This document shows positions 8,591 to 17,380 of a stretch of DNA of 64,000 nucleotides, one piece after another. Source of the stretch: Pseudolabrys sp963742345. GTDB taxonomy: Bacteria; Pseudomonadota; Alphaproteobacteria; Rhizobiales; Xanthobacteraceae. Location: the NCBI GenBank assembly GCA_963742345.1, contig CAVULO010000015.1:248001-312000 (forward strand), in the 5' to 3' direction. The translations under genes were made by a program, and so were the position numbers. A model generated the notes under the pieces. It ran no database searches, was not told the DNA's origin, and was given only the letters and a program-made list of their open reading frames with translations. Numbering within the stretch: position 1 is the stretch's first letter; every line of letters starts with the position of its first letter.

Positions 8591-9454
8591 ATGCCGGCTC
8601 TATTGTTTGGCATCGGCGTGTTTGCCTTGTTTGCAGGGCTCGCGATGGTCGGATTTGGCGTCCCGATCAATGAATTCAGCTTCGGCAATACCCTCATAAG
8701 CGCTGGTACCACCGCTGCTGTCGGCGGCCTGATCATGATCGGGCTCAGTGTGGTCGTTGGGCAGCTGCGGCGGGTTGCCGAGGCGCTGGCCGTCCAGCCT
8801 TCAGCCCGGCTTGGACAGCCAACGGAGGCATTTGAGAGCGCAGGTGCCGCGCGTTCGATCCCGGCCCAGGGGCATATACCGTTTCCGCCCCGGCCCAGGT
8901 CTGAAGCTCACGCCGGCGATCCCGGCCCCGCCTCTCCTGCGCGTGCCGGCGCGCCGATGGAGGACAAGTCGGCCGAATCCTTTGCGCCCGCATTGCGCAA
9001 TCCCGATCAGTCGCCTCCGACAGTCGAGGATGACATTTCGCTGTCCCCGCACCATCCGCTCGCTCCGGTAGCCCAACCGGGCGCCGGTCGCGAGCCGCCG
9101 GCGGGTTGGCGGTCCCCGCCACCTCCCGGGCCCTCTGCTGCCACACCGCAAACGCCTCACAGCGCCAACTTCGACGCCATGTGGCCGGCCGAGGCAAAGT
9201 TTCCGAAAGAACCCGCCGGCAGCGAGCCCCAGCCGGAACCAAGGTCCGGCTTTCCATTGCGCGATGGCCTCGCAGCTTCACCGAAACCCGAAGCGCAAAA
9301 ACCTCGCGCCGCAGCTATTCTGAAATCCGGTGTCGTCGACGGGATGGGCTATACACTTTATGTCGACGGTTCTATCGAGGCGGAATTGCCACAAGGCACG
9401 TTGCGTTTTGCCTCGATCAATGAGTTGCGGAACCATCTCGCAAAGAACTCATAG
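8591..9454 (+). CDS. Conserved hypothetical membrane protein with proline-rich linker
   Basis: Predicted 287 residues. Two hydrophobic helices (MPALLFGIGVFALFAG and LISAGTTAAVGGLIMIG) occupy the first 55 residues. A long Pro/Ala/Ser-rich low-complexity stretch follows, then a compact conserved C-terminus (GVVDGMGYTLYVDGSIEAEL ending LRNHLAKNS). This arrangement suggests an inner-membrane anchor, a flexible spacer and a small folded domain. The ATG at 8591 has AGGAGAGG upstream; the longer frame from 8519 is unsupported. I recall similar proteins upstream of mucR in Bradyrhizobium-like genomes, but no function is known to me. Confidence 0.75.
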   Translation: MPALLFGIGVFALFAGLAMVGFGVPINEFSFGNTLISAGTTAAVGGLIMIGLSVVVGQLRRVAEALAVQPSARLGQPTEAFESAGAARSIPAQGHIPFPPRPRSEAHAGDPGPASPARAGAPMEDKSAESFAPALRNPDQSPPTVEDDISLSPHHPLAPVAQPGAGREPPAGWRSPPPPGPSAATPQTPHSANFDAMWPAEAKFPKEPAGSEPQPEPRSGFPLRDGLAASPKPEAQKPRAAAILKSGVVDGMGYTLYVDGSIEAELPQGTLRFASINELRNHLAKNS

Positions 9455-9479
9455 GATCGGCGAAGCTGTTTTACGCGCG

Positions 9480-9690
9480 GTATTATTCTATTGATCTTGA
9501 AGTAAGTCGCATTTAGCCAATATTTGTCGTCTTAGACTGCCATGTTTATCTTGCGGGTGCTGAAATCCGATAGTAGTTTTAAATATACGACCTCAATACT
9601 TGACGTATTGTGGATCAATTGAGATTGACCTCTTGTTCTGAGGTCTTGTCTGCGGCCATTCGGCAGCCGCGCAAGAGCAGGGCGACCTCA
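9480..9690 (+). promoter_or_regulatory. AT-rich upstream region of mucR
   Basis: A 200-base stretch clearly richer in A/T than its surroundings (for example 9575-9595) precedes mucR. Ros/MucR proteins bind A/T-rich, T-stretch-containing sites and usually repress their own promoters, so this is the expected autoregulatory region. No exact operator could be defined. Confidence 0.4.
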
Positions 9691-10110
9691 ATGAATGACA
9701 ACCCAACCAATGGAAGTTTCATTGAACTGACCGCGGAGATCGTTTCCGCCTATGTGAGCAACAATACGGTGCCGGCCGGAGAAATCCCCGGTCTGATCAA
9801 TCAGGTCCATGCCGCGCTCAGCAAGGTGTCAGGAAAATCCGCCGAGGGGCCGGCCGAGCCGCTCAAGCCTGCCGTTTCGGTCAAGAAATCAATCACGCCG
9901 GAACACATCGTCTGTCTAGAGGACGGAAAGAAGTTCAAATCACTCAAGCGGCATCTGCGCACGCAGTACAACATGACCCCGGAGCAATACCGCGAGAAAT
10001 GGGGTCTGAGCACCGATTACCCGATGGTCGCGCCGAACTACGCGGCCGCCCGCTCACAACTGGCCAAGCAAATGGGCTTGGGCCAACAACGCCGGCGCCG
10101 CGCCAAGTAG
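9691..10110 (+). CDS. mucR: Ros/MucR family transcriptional regulator
   Basis: Predicted 139-residue DNA-binding regulator of exopolysaccharide, motility and cell-cycle genes in rhizobia. The Ros-type zinc-finger segment reads HIVCLEDGKKFKSLKRHL, followed by the conserved MTPEQYREKWGL core and the C-terminal QMGLGQQRRRR basic tail. The second cysteine of the CxxC knuckle is Asp (CLED), and one C-terminal histidine position is Gln (RTQYN), so classical zinc coordination is incomplete. MucR-like proteins with such replacements can fold without zinc. The ATG at 9691 fits family length; the frame remains open upstream to 9610. Confidence 0.93.
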   Translation: MNDNPTNGSFIELTAEIVSAYVSNNTVPAGEIPGLINQVHAALSKVSGKSAEGPAEPLKPAVSVKKSITPEHIVCLEDGKKFKSLKRHLRTQYNMTPEQYREKWGLSTDYPMVAPNYAAARSQLAKQMGLGQQRRRRAK

Positions 10111-10252
10111 CGCGGCAGAGTAGCTGTCGCCGCAGACCGCTGGCGCCGCGGATAAATTCCTAAAAGTTGTGGATATCTTTTTCTGCCATTTTGGCGGGTC
10201 TTCCATTTTTGGCGCCGATGTAGGCAAATAATCCTACACAGGACATTCGCCA

Positions 10253-10930
10253 ATGACCCCCACAGGATCCCCATCGCCTCACTCCCGCCGCCGGCAACCG
10301 AAGCTTCGCGGCAAGCGCCGAAAATCCGTACGCCCGCCACCGCAGTCTTTGCAGCCGATCGTCGATAATTTCCGCGCACAGCATCTTGCCTTGGCACAAC
10401 GGCAGATCATCACCGACTTCGGACGCACCAGGGTTATTGTCGATGAAACAGAAAGCCCGCTGGCCTGGCTGGCGCGCCGGCGCGGGCGCGACGGCCGCGC
10501 ACTGATCGAACCGCATCAACTACAGGCCGGTGAACGGCTGCGCGCTGATTTCACCCGCGCGCATTTGATGCCGCGCACGACGTCCAACTGGTCCAGTCCA
10601 TTGTCGTCCGGCCGCGGCGGCGGGAACGGACAGGCGGCTGTGTTCACCGAGACAATGATTGCCGCACGACAGCGGGTGCATCACGCGCTTGACGCCGTCG
10701 GTCCGGAATTCGCCGGCCTGTTGCTCGATATTTGCTGCTTTCTCAAAGGCCTTGAAGATATCGAACGCGAACGTGCGTGGCCGGCCCGCTCGGGCAAAGT
10801 CGTGCTGCAACTCGCGCTCGACCGTCTCGCCCGCCACTACGGCTATGCGGCCCAGGCACAAGGCCCGGCGCGCGCGCATGTGAGAACCTGGCTCGCCGAA
10901 GGCGCAACTTTTGGAGTGGACAGCGTCTGA
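10253..10930 (+). CDS. DUF6456 domain-containing protein
   Basis: Predicted 225 residues. The N-terminal basic, Pro/Arg-rich part is probably disordered. From ESPLAWLARRRGRDGRALI onward the sequence matches the alphaproteobacterial DUF6456 domain (RLRADFTRAHLMPRTTSNW, then a helical half with LLLDICCFLKGLEDIERERAWP). The last third (KVVLQLALDRLARHYGY) looks like a DNA-binding helical domain, but no function is established. It converges with sufE: the two stop codons abut at 10930/10931. Confidence 0.8.
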   Translation: MTPTGSPSPHSRRRQPKLRGKRRKSVRPPPQSLQPIVDNFRAQHLALAQRQIITDFGRTRVIVDETESPLAWLARRRGRDGRALIEPHQLQAGERLRADFTRAHLMPRTTSNWSSPLSSGRGGGNGQAAVFTETMIAARQRVHHALDAVGPEFAGLLLDICCFLKGLEDIERERAWPARSGKVVLQLALDRLARHYGYAAQAQGPARAHVRTWLAEGATFGVDSV

Positions 10931-11362
10931 CTATGCCACGGTGGCCAGTGCAGCTTTCGCTTCGGTGCGGATACGCTCCACCATCGAGCGCAAGCCGTTC
11001 GAACGCTGCGGGGTGAGATTCTCGCGCAGGCCGATACGGTCAAAGAGCGCAAGCGCGTCGGTTGACAGAATCTCACGCGCGCTCTTGCCGGAGTAAAGCG
11101 CGAACAGAATTGCGATCAACCCGCGGACAATGTGTGCGTCACTGTCGCCGTCGAATGAAAGGACTGGCCCCGCCGATCCATCCGGCTTCACATGCGTAAC
11201 GAGCCAGACCTGGCTGGCGCAGCCGCGGACCTTGTTGGCTTCGATATGGGCGCTGTCCGCCAATGGCGGCAACGTGTGGCCGAGCTCGATGACGTAGCGA
11301 TAGCGATCGTCCCACTGATCGAGCAGCGTGAAATTCTCAACGATCTCGTCAATTGCGCTCAT
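10931..11362 (-). CDS. sufE: SufE family protein (cysteine desulfuration)
   Basis: Predicted 143-residue sulfur acceptor that takes persulfide sulfur from a SufS-type cysteine desulfurase for Fe-S cluster assembly. The active cysteine is in KVRGCASQVWLVTH, at the place expected for SufE Cys51. The N-terminal FTLLDQWDDRYRYVIELG and the C-terminal LSTDALALFDRIGLRENLTPQRSNGL are typical. The protein is complete and cytoplasmic. The rest of the suf operon is not in this window, which is common for stand-alone sufE genes in rhizobia. Confidence 0.94.
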   Translation of the reverse strand: MSAIDEIVENFTLLDQWDDRYRYVIELGHTLPPLADSAHIEANKVRGCASQVWLVTHVKPDGSAGPVLSFDGDSDAHIVRGLIAILFALYSGKSAREILSTDALALFDRIGLRENLTPQRSNGLRSMVERIRTEAKAALATVA

Positions 11363-11454
11363 AACGCATCATATATAGGCCGCTCGTTGCGCAATGGCCA
11401 AAAAAGATCGCCGCCATCGGCGGGAGTGCGAAAAACGCCTTTAAGTCGGAGTTT

Positions 11455-11859
11455 TTAGGCGGCCGGCCGGCCGTCGCGCGCTTCCCGGCGTGGCGGCAGC
11501 GGAACTGGCGCATGCCAGGTGGGTGCCATATCCGTCGGGGTCAAAGTGCCTTCCGATCCGGGTTTGGCACCGGTCTTTTCGGTCGACGCCGATTTCTCGC
11601 GCAGCTTGCTGATGAACTCATAGAGCGTGCGCGCACCGGCCTCGGCCTTGTGGCCGAGCGCGACCGCGACCTTGCCGCCGGTGGTACAGGCATCGGGCTG
11701 GCGTTCGCAGAACCCGCGCATATCCGAGACGGCAGCGCTTGCCAGCGTTACGGCTTCCGTGGCGTTGATCTGCGCTTCGGGCGCGGCCGATTTAGTGCCG
11801 TTCGGCAGCAGCACGCATACGACGCACAGCCAAAACGCGATCCGCAGCAGAAAGAACAT
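11455..11859 (-). CDS. DUF5330 domain-containing protein
   Basis: Predicted 134 residues with an N-terminal hydrophobic signal or anchor (FFLLRIAFWLCVVCVLLP). A short domain with two cysteines follows (MRGFCERQPDACTTGG) and then KAEAGARTLYEFISKLREK, the pattern of rhizobial DUF5330 proteins. The tail is polar and proline-rich. It is probably periplasmic, with the cysteine pair able to form a disulfide. Function unknown. It lies next to sufE and upstream of a divergent sensor kinase. Confidence 0.75.
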   Translation of the reverse strand: MFFLLRIAFWLCVVCVLLPNGTKSAAPEAQINATEAVTLASAAVSDMRGFCERQPDACTTGGKVAVALGHKAEAGARTLYEFISKLREKSASTEKTGAKPGSEGTLTPTDMAPTWHAPVPLPPRREARDGRPAA

Positions 11860-12285
11860 GACCCTACCCGTAACTTCCCCGGCGGACTATTCGCCGCCTT
11901 TGAACTAAACCCTAGCAGACAGGGTTGAAGCTGTTGTGCGAAATGCAGAGAGGTTTTTGGACAAAATCAACGAGATATTTCGTCAAACTTTAAAAATTTT
12001 GATTTGATGAAAATTTTAATTAGGTGCGGGCGGTCAATGCCGGCGCCATTATCGCGCGTTCCGACATGGTTACCGCATCGGTAATAAATTGCAGCGCGCA
12101 CCACGCCGCCGCAGGTTCACGGCAACCGAAATTTCACCATGCCCGGCAAATAGCCGCGCCAAGGCGCTTCGAGTGCGCTCGCGGCCCGCGGATTGAGCCT
12201 CACGGGCGGCACGCCTTAGCGTTCGCTTAATCGGCTGTGACCTAACATTCCCAGCGAAATAGGGGCGCGTCTGTTTCGGCGGGAC
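11860..12285. other. Intergenic spacer with AT-rich island
   Basis: The region between the divergent DUF5330 and sensor kinase genes. Bases 11960-12025 are strikingly A/T-rich (runs of A and T around ACTTTAAAAATTTTGATTTG) and may carry promoters for both genes. The remainder is GC-rich, and the short open frames in it have no recognisable content. Confidence 0.4.
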
Positions 12286-14090
12286 GTGAGTACAGGGACG
12301 GTGAGTTTTCTCACGCCAGTATGGAGCTATGTCGACGCACTGGTGCACCCCGCGGCGCAGCAGGATGCGCTGACGGCGGCGCGCCATCGCGCCTTCATTG
12401 CACCGCGCCTGCTCGGCAGCTTTGCAGCCCTTGCGAGCTTCCCCGTCTACATCGCCATCCGCGGCGTGCCGACGGCCGCTTGAAGTTGGCGTGTTCGCCT
12501 GGCTGGCGGCTCCGATTCTGATTGTCTATTACCTGTCGCGCACGGGCCGCTATGAAACCGCGCACGTGCTCTCCTCACTGTCGCTGACCGGACTTGCGGC
12601 GCTGGTTGCCACGTGCTCGGGCGGCATCGGATCGTTCGCCGCGATCTGGCTGGTGCTGGTTCCACTGGAAGCGGCGCTTTCCGCCTCACGCCGTGTCGTG
12701 GCGCTGGCCGCGATTTTCGCTCTTGGCGCCGCCGGCCTGTTATTGTTGCTTGGCGATGCCGGGTTGCTTCCGCATGCGGTGACGACGCCGCAGCAGCAAA
12801 GCGCGCTGGCCGCACTCGGCATCATCTCTGCAACGCTCTACGCCGCCGGGTCTTGCGCTCGGCGCAGCCGTCCTCATGCGTACCAGCGTCTCGCTGCTTC
12901 ACGTCGAGGAGGATCGTTACCATCTGCTCGCGCATGCCGTGACCGATGTCATCGTTTGCCATGGCCGCAATGGCTCGGTCCTGTCCATCTCGCCTTCGGC
13001 AGAGCCATTGATTGGCGTACAGGCGAACGAATTATTGGGCAACGGTCTGTTCGACCGGGTCCACGTCGCCGACCGGCCGGCGTTTCTCTCGGCCATTGCG
13101 GATGCGGCCAGCCTGAACGAAGAGCGTCTGCTCGACCTTCGCATCCGGCGCCGCGCCGGCCAGTTTGCCTGGGTTGAAATGCGGTGCCGGCCTCGCGATC
13201 CTGCTTCGAACGAGCGCGAGGTCGTCACGGTGCTCCGCGACATCAGCGGCCGCAAATTGCAGGAACGCGCGATTGAAATCGCGCAATCGGAATCCGAACG
13301 CGCCGATGCCGCGAAAAGCCATTTCATCGCCACGATGAGCCATGAGCTGCGCACGCCTCTCAACGCGATCATCGGCTTTTCCGACATGCTGGCGAATGAA
13401 TCGCTTGAACTCGATTCCGGGCGCAAGCTCGAATATGCGAAGTTGATCAACAGTTCCGGCCGTCACTTGCTGTCGGTCGTCAATGGAATCCTCGACGTCT
13501 CCAAGATGGAGACCGGCAATTTCGAGATCACGCCGGAGCCGTTCGCGCCGGCGCCGGCAATCGAAAACTGCACGGATCTGCTTGCGCTCAAGGCGCAGGA
13601 ATCCGGCGTTGAGCTCACGCTGCGCCTCGCCGCGGATCTGCCCGAAGTGGCGGCCGACCGGCGTGCCTTCAACCAGATCCTGATCAACCTGATATCCAAT
13701 GCGCTCAAGTTTACGCCGCGCGGCGGCCGGGTGACGGTCAGTGCGCTGTGCGACGGTTCGAAACTCGCCGTGACGGTCGAGGACACCGGCGTCGGCATCG
13801 GCGAAGCCGATCTGCCGCGGCTGGGCGAAGCCTTTTTCCAGGTGCGCACCTCCTATGATCGCCGCCACGACGGCTCCGGCCTCGGCCTGTCGATCGTCAA
13901 GGGCCTCGTGCAGCTGCATGGCGGCGAGGTCGATATAAAGAGCCGCCTCGGCGAAGGAACGCGGGTGACCGTGCGGTTGCCCTTTGAATGCGAAGGCGGG
14001 CCGACCGCGCGTGAACCGGTCAAGCTCGTGACCGAGCGCAATCGGGGCCGCCCCATGGCCGCAAATGACCAGGTGAAGAAAAGTGCCTAG
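12286..14090 (+). pseudogene. PAS-domain membrane sensor histidine kinase (two frameshifts)
   Basis: Predicted inner-membrane kinase of about 600 residues. An N-terminal block of hydrophobic helices (GTG start at 12286) leads to a PAS domain (HAVTDVIVCHGRNGSVL), then HisKA with the phospho-acceptor histidine in TMSHELRTPLNAIIG. HATPase motifs follow: N box LINLISNALKFTPRGG, G1 EDTGVGIGEADL, G2 GSGLGLSIVKGL. The architecture resembles the cell-cycle kinases DivJ/PleC, but orthology is not proven. The frame breaks twice in the membrane part, at a CC (about 12476) and a GGG (12848-12850). Removing one base at each restores one continuous protein. The 14090 stop overlaps the next gene's start by 8 bases. 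Confidence 0.85.
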
Positions 14091-14801
14091 ACGATCCCGT
14101 AAACAAGCCACCACATTCGAAAGCGCCGGCAGGCTCGCGGAAGCGATCAGCCAGTATCCGCGCGAGTTTGTCGGTCTGGTGATGGCGACGATCGCCGTCG
14201 TTGCGATCCTCACCAATGCGCTGTTTCTGCAAAAGGGTCCGCATCCCGCGCCGATATTTGCACCACGGCCGCTGCTCGCCGCAGGAGGCGACACTTGCGC
14301 CGCGCGTGCCGAGCACGCCGCCGCGCCCGCGGCCGATACCGGCAATCAGGCCCGGCTCCAGCTCATCGCCAACATCCAGCGCGAGCTCACCCGCAAGGGA
14401 TTCTACGACGGCCCGGCCGACGGCATCTGGGGCAGCAAAACCGACACCGCCGTGCGCGATTTCATTCAGGCGGCCGGGTTGAAGAGCAACGCCGAAGCAA
14501 GCGACGGCCTGCTGCGCGCCGTCAGCGCGTCGAATGCGAAGCCGGCGGCCACCACCGGGCAATCGACGGCACCCGACGCGATCGGCAAGTTGATCACCCC
14601 GTCCAAGCGCGTGACATGCCGTGCAGCGGGCGCTCGCCGATTTCGGCTACGGACAGATCAAGGTCGACCGGTGTTTTCGACGCGCATACGCAGGTCGCGG
14701 TCGAGAAGTTCGAACGCGACCGCCAGCTGCCGATCGACGGGCAGATCTCCGACCGCTTCGTGCGCGAACTTGCCGCGATGACCGGCCGCCCGCTGGAGTA
14801 G
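14083..14801 (+). pseudogene. Peptidoglycan-binding domain membrane protein (two frameshifts)
   Basis: Predicted about 238 residues, GTG start at 14083 inside the kinase stop. One transmembrane helix (FVGLVMATIAVVAILTNALF) is followed by two PG_binding_1-like units: IQRELTRKGFYDGPADGIWG with TDTAVRDF, and VQRALADFGYGQIKVDGVFD with TQVAVEKFERD. The second unit only appears after removing one base near 14615 and one at the CC at 14668-14669; the repaired frame then ends at 14801. It likely anchors or senses the cell wall next to its coupled sensor kinase. Confidence 0.82.
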
Positions 14802-14862
14802 ACGGGCTAGCACGACGAACCTCTCCGCCGTCATGCGGCAATGACAACTGAAAGGTCGGTGC

Positions 14863-14905
14863 TCTGGATCCCCGCTGGGGTAGAGGGTCAAGCCCGCGCA
14901 TGACG
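14863..14905. repeat. Interspersed palindromic repeat (GTCAAGCCCG type)
   Basis: A divergent copy of the element seen at 1752 and 22842, containing GGGTCAAGCCCGCGCATGAC. It fills most of the spacer between the peptidoglycan-binding gene and the DUF1491 gene. Confidence 0.6.
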
Positions 14906-14991
14906 CTGAGTGTGTGTCACGGTTGCGTCAAACCAATCTCGGTTAGCGCTTCCAATCGCGGGGCGGCAATTGCCCATGCTACGAAACGCTG

Positions 14992-15353
14992 ATGCGATTG
15001 AAATCCGGCATATGGGTTTCGGCCTATCTGCGCCGTTGCAATGCCGAAGGCGTCTTCGCGGCTGTGCGTCGGCGCGGAGCCGAAGAGGCCGGCACCATCT
15101 TTATCAAGGTCAACCGGCTCGACGGTACCGGCACGCTCTACGGGCCGGCGCCGCAGGCCGCATTCGATGAGGCGCGGCCCGCCGAGCGCATGTTCTACGG
15201 CCATCGTCGGCCGTGAGGCGCCCGGCGGCCGAGGCCGAACTCGAAGCGCGTCTCGTGAAGGAAATCCGCTTCGATCCGGACCTCTGGATCGTCGAAGTCG
15301 AGGATCGCGCCGGAAGAACTTTTCTCGACGACGGCGTTCACGACCCGATCTAA
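14992..15353 (+). pseudogene. DUF1491 family protein (two frameshifts)
   Basis: A small conserved alphaproteobacterial protein of about 119 residues, function unknown. The first part reads MRLKSGIWVSAYLRRC, then GAEEAGTIFIKVNRLDG and LYGPAP. The end reads EARLVKEIRFDPDLWIVEVE and RTFLDDGV, both typical of the family. Removing one base near 15195 and one near 15228 joins them through TAIVGREAPAAEAE with no stop. The stop at 15351-15353 overlaps the convergent DUF2336 gene stop. It keeps the gene order expected for this core block. Confidence 0.82.
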
Positions 15354-16226
15354 CGATCGCTGTTCTTAGAGCGGGCAGGGTGCGTGTCGCTCTCGCCGGC
15401 CCTGCGATGCGCGGCGGACGGCCGCGCGGCAGGGCGAACGCCAGGCCGCTCGTCGTTCCAGTAGACCGGCTCGTGCACCGCATGGCGCCGCACCGTCGTG
15501 CGCCAGATGGCCACCATGCGGTCGACGCGCCCGCGCATTGAGTTCGTCGAACAGACGGGAGAGCTCATAGAGCCGCTGGGCCGATTGTCCGATGACCGGA
15601 TTGAGAAACAGCAGAATGCGCTGGAGCACGTCAGCCTTGATGCCGAGCACCTTGGCCGCGACCACGATCGGCTCGCCGGAATTATCGCGCGTGATCCGGT
15701 CGGCGAGTTCGCGGCTGATCGCCGAGCGCGCGTTCCAGCACGCGGGTGAATTCACCCTGGTTGCGCTTGAGCGCTGCGTTCTCGAGCCGGCGGATCAATT
15801 CGCCGGCGACCGGCATGACGCGGCGTGTCGTCGCGTCGGAGACGACATCGAGATTGATCAGGATCAGCCTGCGTTCGTCCGGAAGCGCTGAAAAGAACAG
15901 CTCGATCAGATCGTTCCGCTCGGGCTCGCCGCGGGCGGGCGCGCCCGGCTCCGCCGACGATGCACGGCAAGCTTGCGCAGGACGGCAAGCGGGGCTCCCG
16001 GATAGGCCGACAGGCTCGCCGCAACCGCAGCGCGCGTCTGCGCGTCGACCGCGTCGATCAGCCCCAGCGCCAGCTCGACGAACTGGGTTTCCTCTTCGAC
16101 GTCATGAATGGGCTTCTGGACGTAGAGGTCGGTGAGGACGCGCAGCAAGGTCGGGCGGATGTCGACGCCATCGCGGCACGCCAGATCGACCAGGCTGTCC
16201 AGGGGATTGGACGCGGAAAGCTTCAT
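15350..16226 (-). pseudogene. DUF2336 domain-containing protein (multiple frameshifts)
   Basis: Helical repeat-like protein of unknown function, broken into four frames. Segments in order are LVDLACRDGVDIRPTLLRVL with FVELALGLIDAVDAQTRAAV; RNDLIELFFSALPDERRL with DVVSDATTRRVMPVAGEL; ISRELADRITRDNSGEPIVV with VLQRILLFLNPVIG; and a C-terminal DRMVAIWRTTVRRHAV. Breaks lie near 15915, 15745 and 15545. Together the pieces match DUF2336 (imidazole-type HEAT-like) proteins of rhizobia. The gene runs convergent to DUF1491, and the stops overlap. Confidence 0.78.
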
Positions 16227-16377
16227 ATCACGACTAACGCTACGCCACTGCGGGATGGCCCAGATTAGTCGGGCGGCGTTAGCAGACCGTTAACCTTGCA
16301 AGTCCTTTAATTGCGAAAAGGCGCCGAACCGGCGGCCTCGAGGAGGCATAGCACCCGGGCGGCCAGGGGGAACTGAA

Positions 16378-16569
16378 ATGGGCGAGATCATCCGATTTCC
16401 CGACGAGGCGAGCCCGCGCGGCAAATATGTCGACGCCAATACCGAACCTGCGACCGTCATCATTCTTCCGGTGATCCGCATCGATCGGGGTCCGGACGGC
16501 TCGAACGGTCTTGAACCTGACTCCGGCAACAATGCAGGGCGCCGGCGCCGCCGTCGTGTCGCGCGCTAG
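16378..16569 (+). CDS. Small conserved hypothetical protein (IIRFPDE type)
   Basis: Predicted 63 residues, starting MGEIIRFPDEASPRGKYVD, with a hydrophobic ATVIILPVIRI strand and an arginine-rich tail (GRRRRRRVAR). AGGGGGAA precedes the ATG. Short proteins beginning with an IIRFP motif are, to my knowledge, frequent in Bradyrhizobium-like genomes. No function is known. It sits alone between the DUF2336 gene and a lipoprotein gene. Confidence 0.6.
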   Translation: MGEIIRFPDEASPRGKYVDANTEPATVIILPVIRIDRGPDGSNGLEPDSGNNAGRRRRRRVAR

Positions 16570-16590
16570 GCGCAACGTCGAATAATTCCG

Positions 16591-17343
16591 ATGAAGAATC
16601 CGCCGCTGTCGCTGACACGAACGGTTTTGCGGCGGATATTTTTTCTCGCCACCCTGGGCCTGCTCGGCGGATGCGCCAACGGCGATTTCGGCGAGATCAA
16701 CCAGACGCTGGTGACCGACGGGATCCATGACTGGCTCGGGCGCAGTTCGCCGGCATCGCATCCCGTTCCGCCATCGACCTTCGAATATACCGATGACGAG
16801 CGCGCGCTGCGCGACAATGCTTATCCGTTGATCGAGCCGCCCTACGACCGGCAGCAGTGGTATTCCGTCGCCGGCGAGTACGGCTGATCCGCTACAATAT
16901 CGCAGACCGCGCCAAATACTTTAATCGCATAATGGAGGAGTGCCACCGCTCGCCGTCCGCCGTCTACGCAAGGCTCATCGACGATATTCGCAATGACACC
17001 ACGCGGCTGTCGCAATTTTTCGAGACCGCGGGCCGCGTGATCGATATCGATCAGAAGCGGCTAGAAGAGTCTCGCCTTTGTATCGGGGCTGAGCAAAGGC
17101 GAGGTGGTGAACGCCCTGCGCCGCGTCCGCGAGAATGCGCATGTCGTGGACATCGTGCGGCAAAGCCTGACGGACCGGGTGTCGTCCTATCACTACGTGC
17201 TCGAACGTCTGGTGATCACGACGCCATCGGTGCAGGCGGTTGAAGTCGAGCGCTTGCTCATTCAGTTGCAGAACCAGATTGCGCGCTACAACATCCTTCC
17301 GCCGACCTGGGTGCGCGAGCCAAGCCTCGCCTCGACGCGTTAA
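16591..17343 (+). pseudogene. Conserved outer-membrane-type lipoprotein (two frameshifts)
   Basis: About 250 residues. A signal with the lipobox LGLLGGC predicts a lipid-anchored periplasmic protein. The first frame ends at 16887. The protein resumes in another frame as RLIRYNIADRAKYFNRIMEE and RLIDDIRNDTTRLSQFFETA, then in a third as KGEVVNALRRVRENAHVVDI to the stop at 17343. Breaks are near 16880 and 17085. The helical, glutamine- and arginine-rich C-terminal part could be coiled. I do not recognise a characterised homologue. Confidence 0.68.
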
Positions 17344-17380
17344 GTCCGGTTTCAGGCGGCCCACCCCCATCGTCTGAAGT

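Noticed and set aside
13032..14345. A 437-residue minus-strand open frame
   Set aside because: Antisense to the PAS histidine kinase and the peptidoglycan-binding gene; high GC gives long shadow frames.
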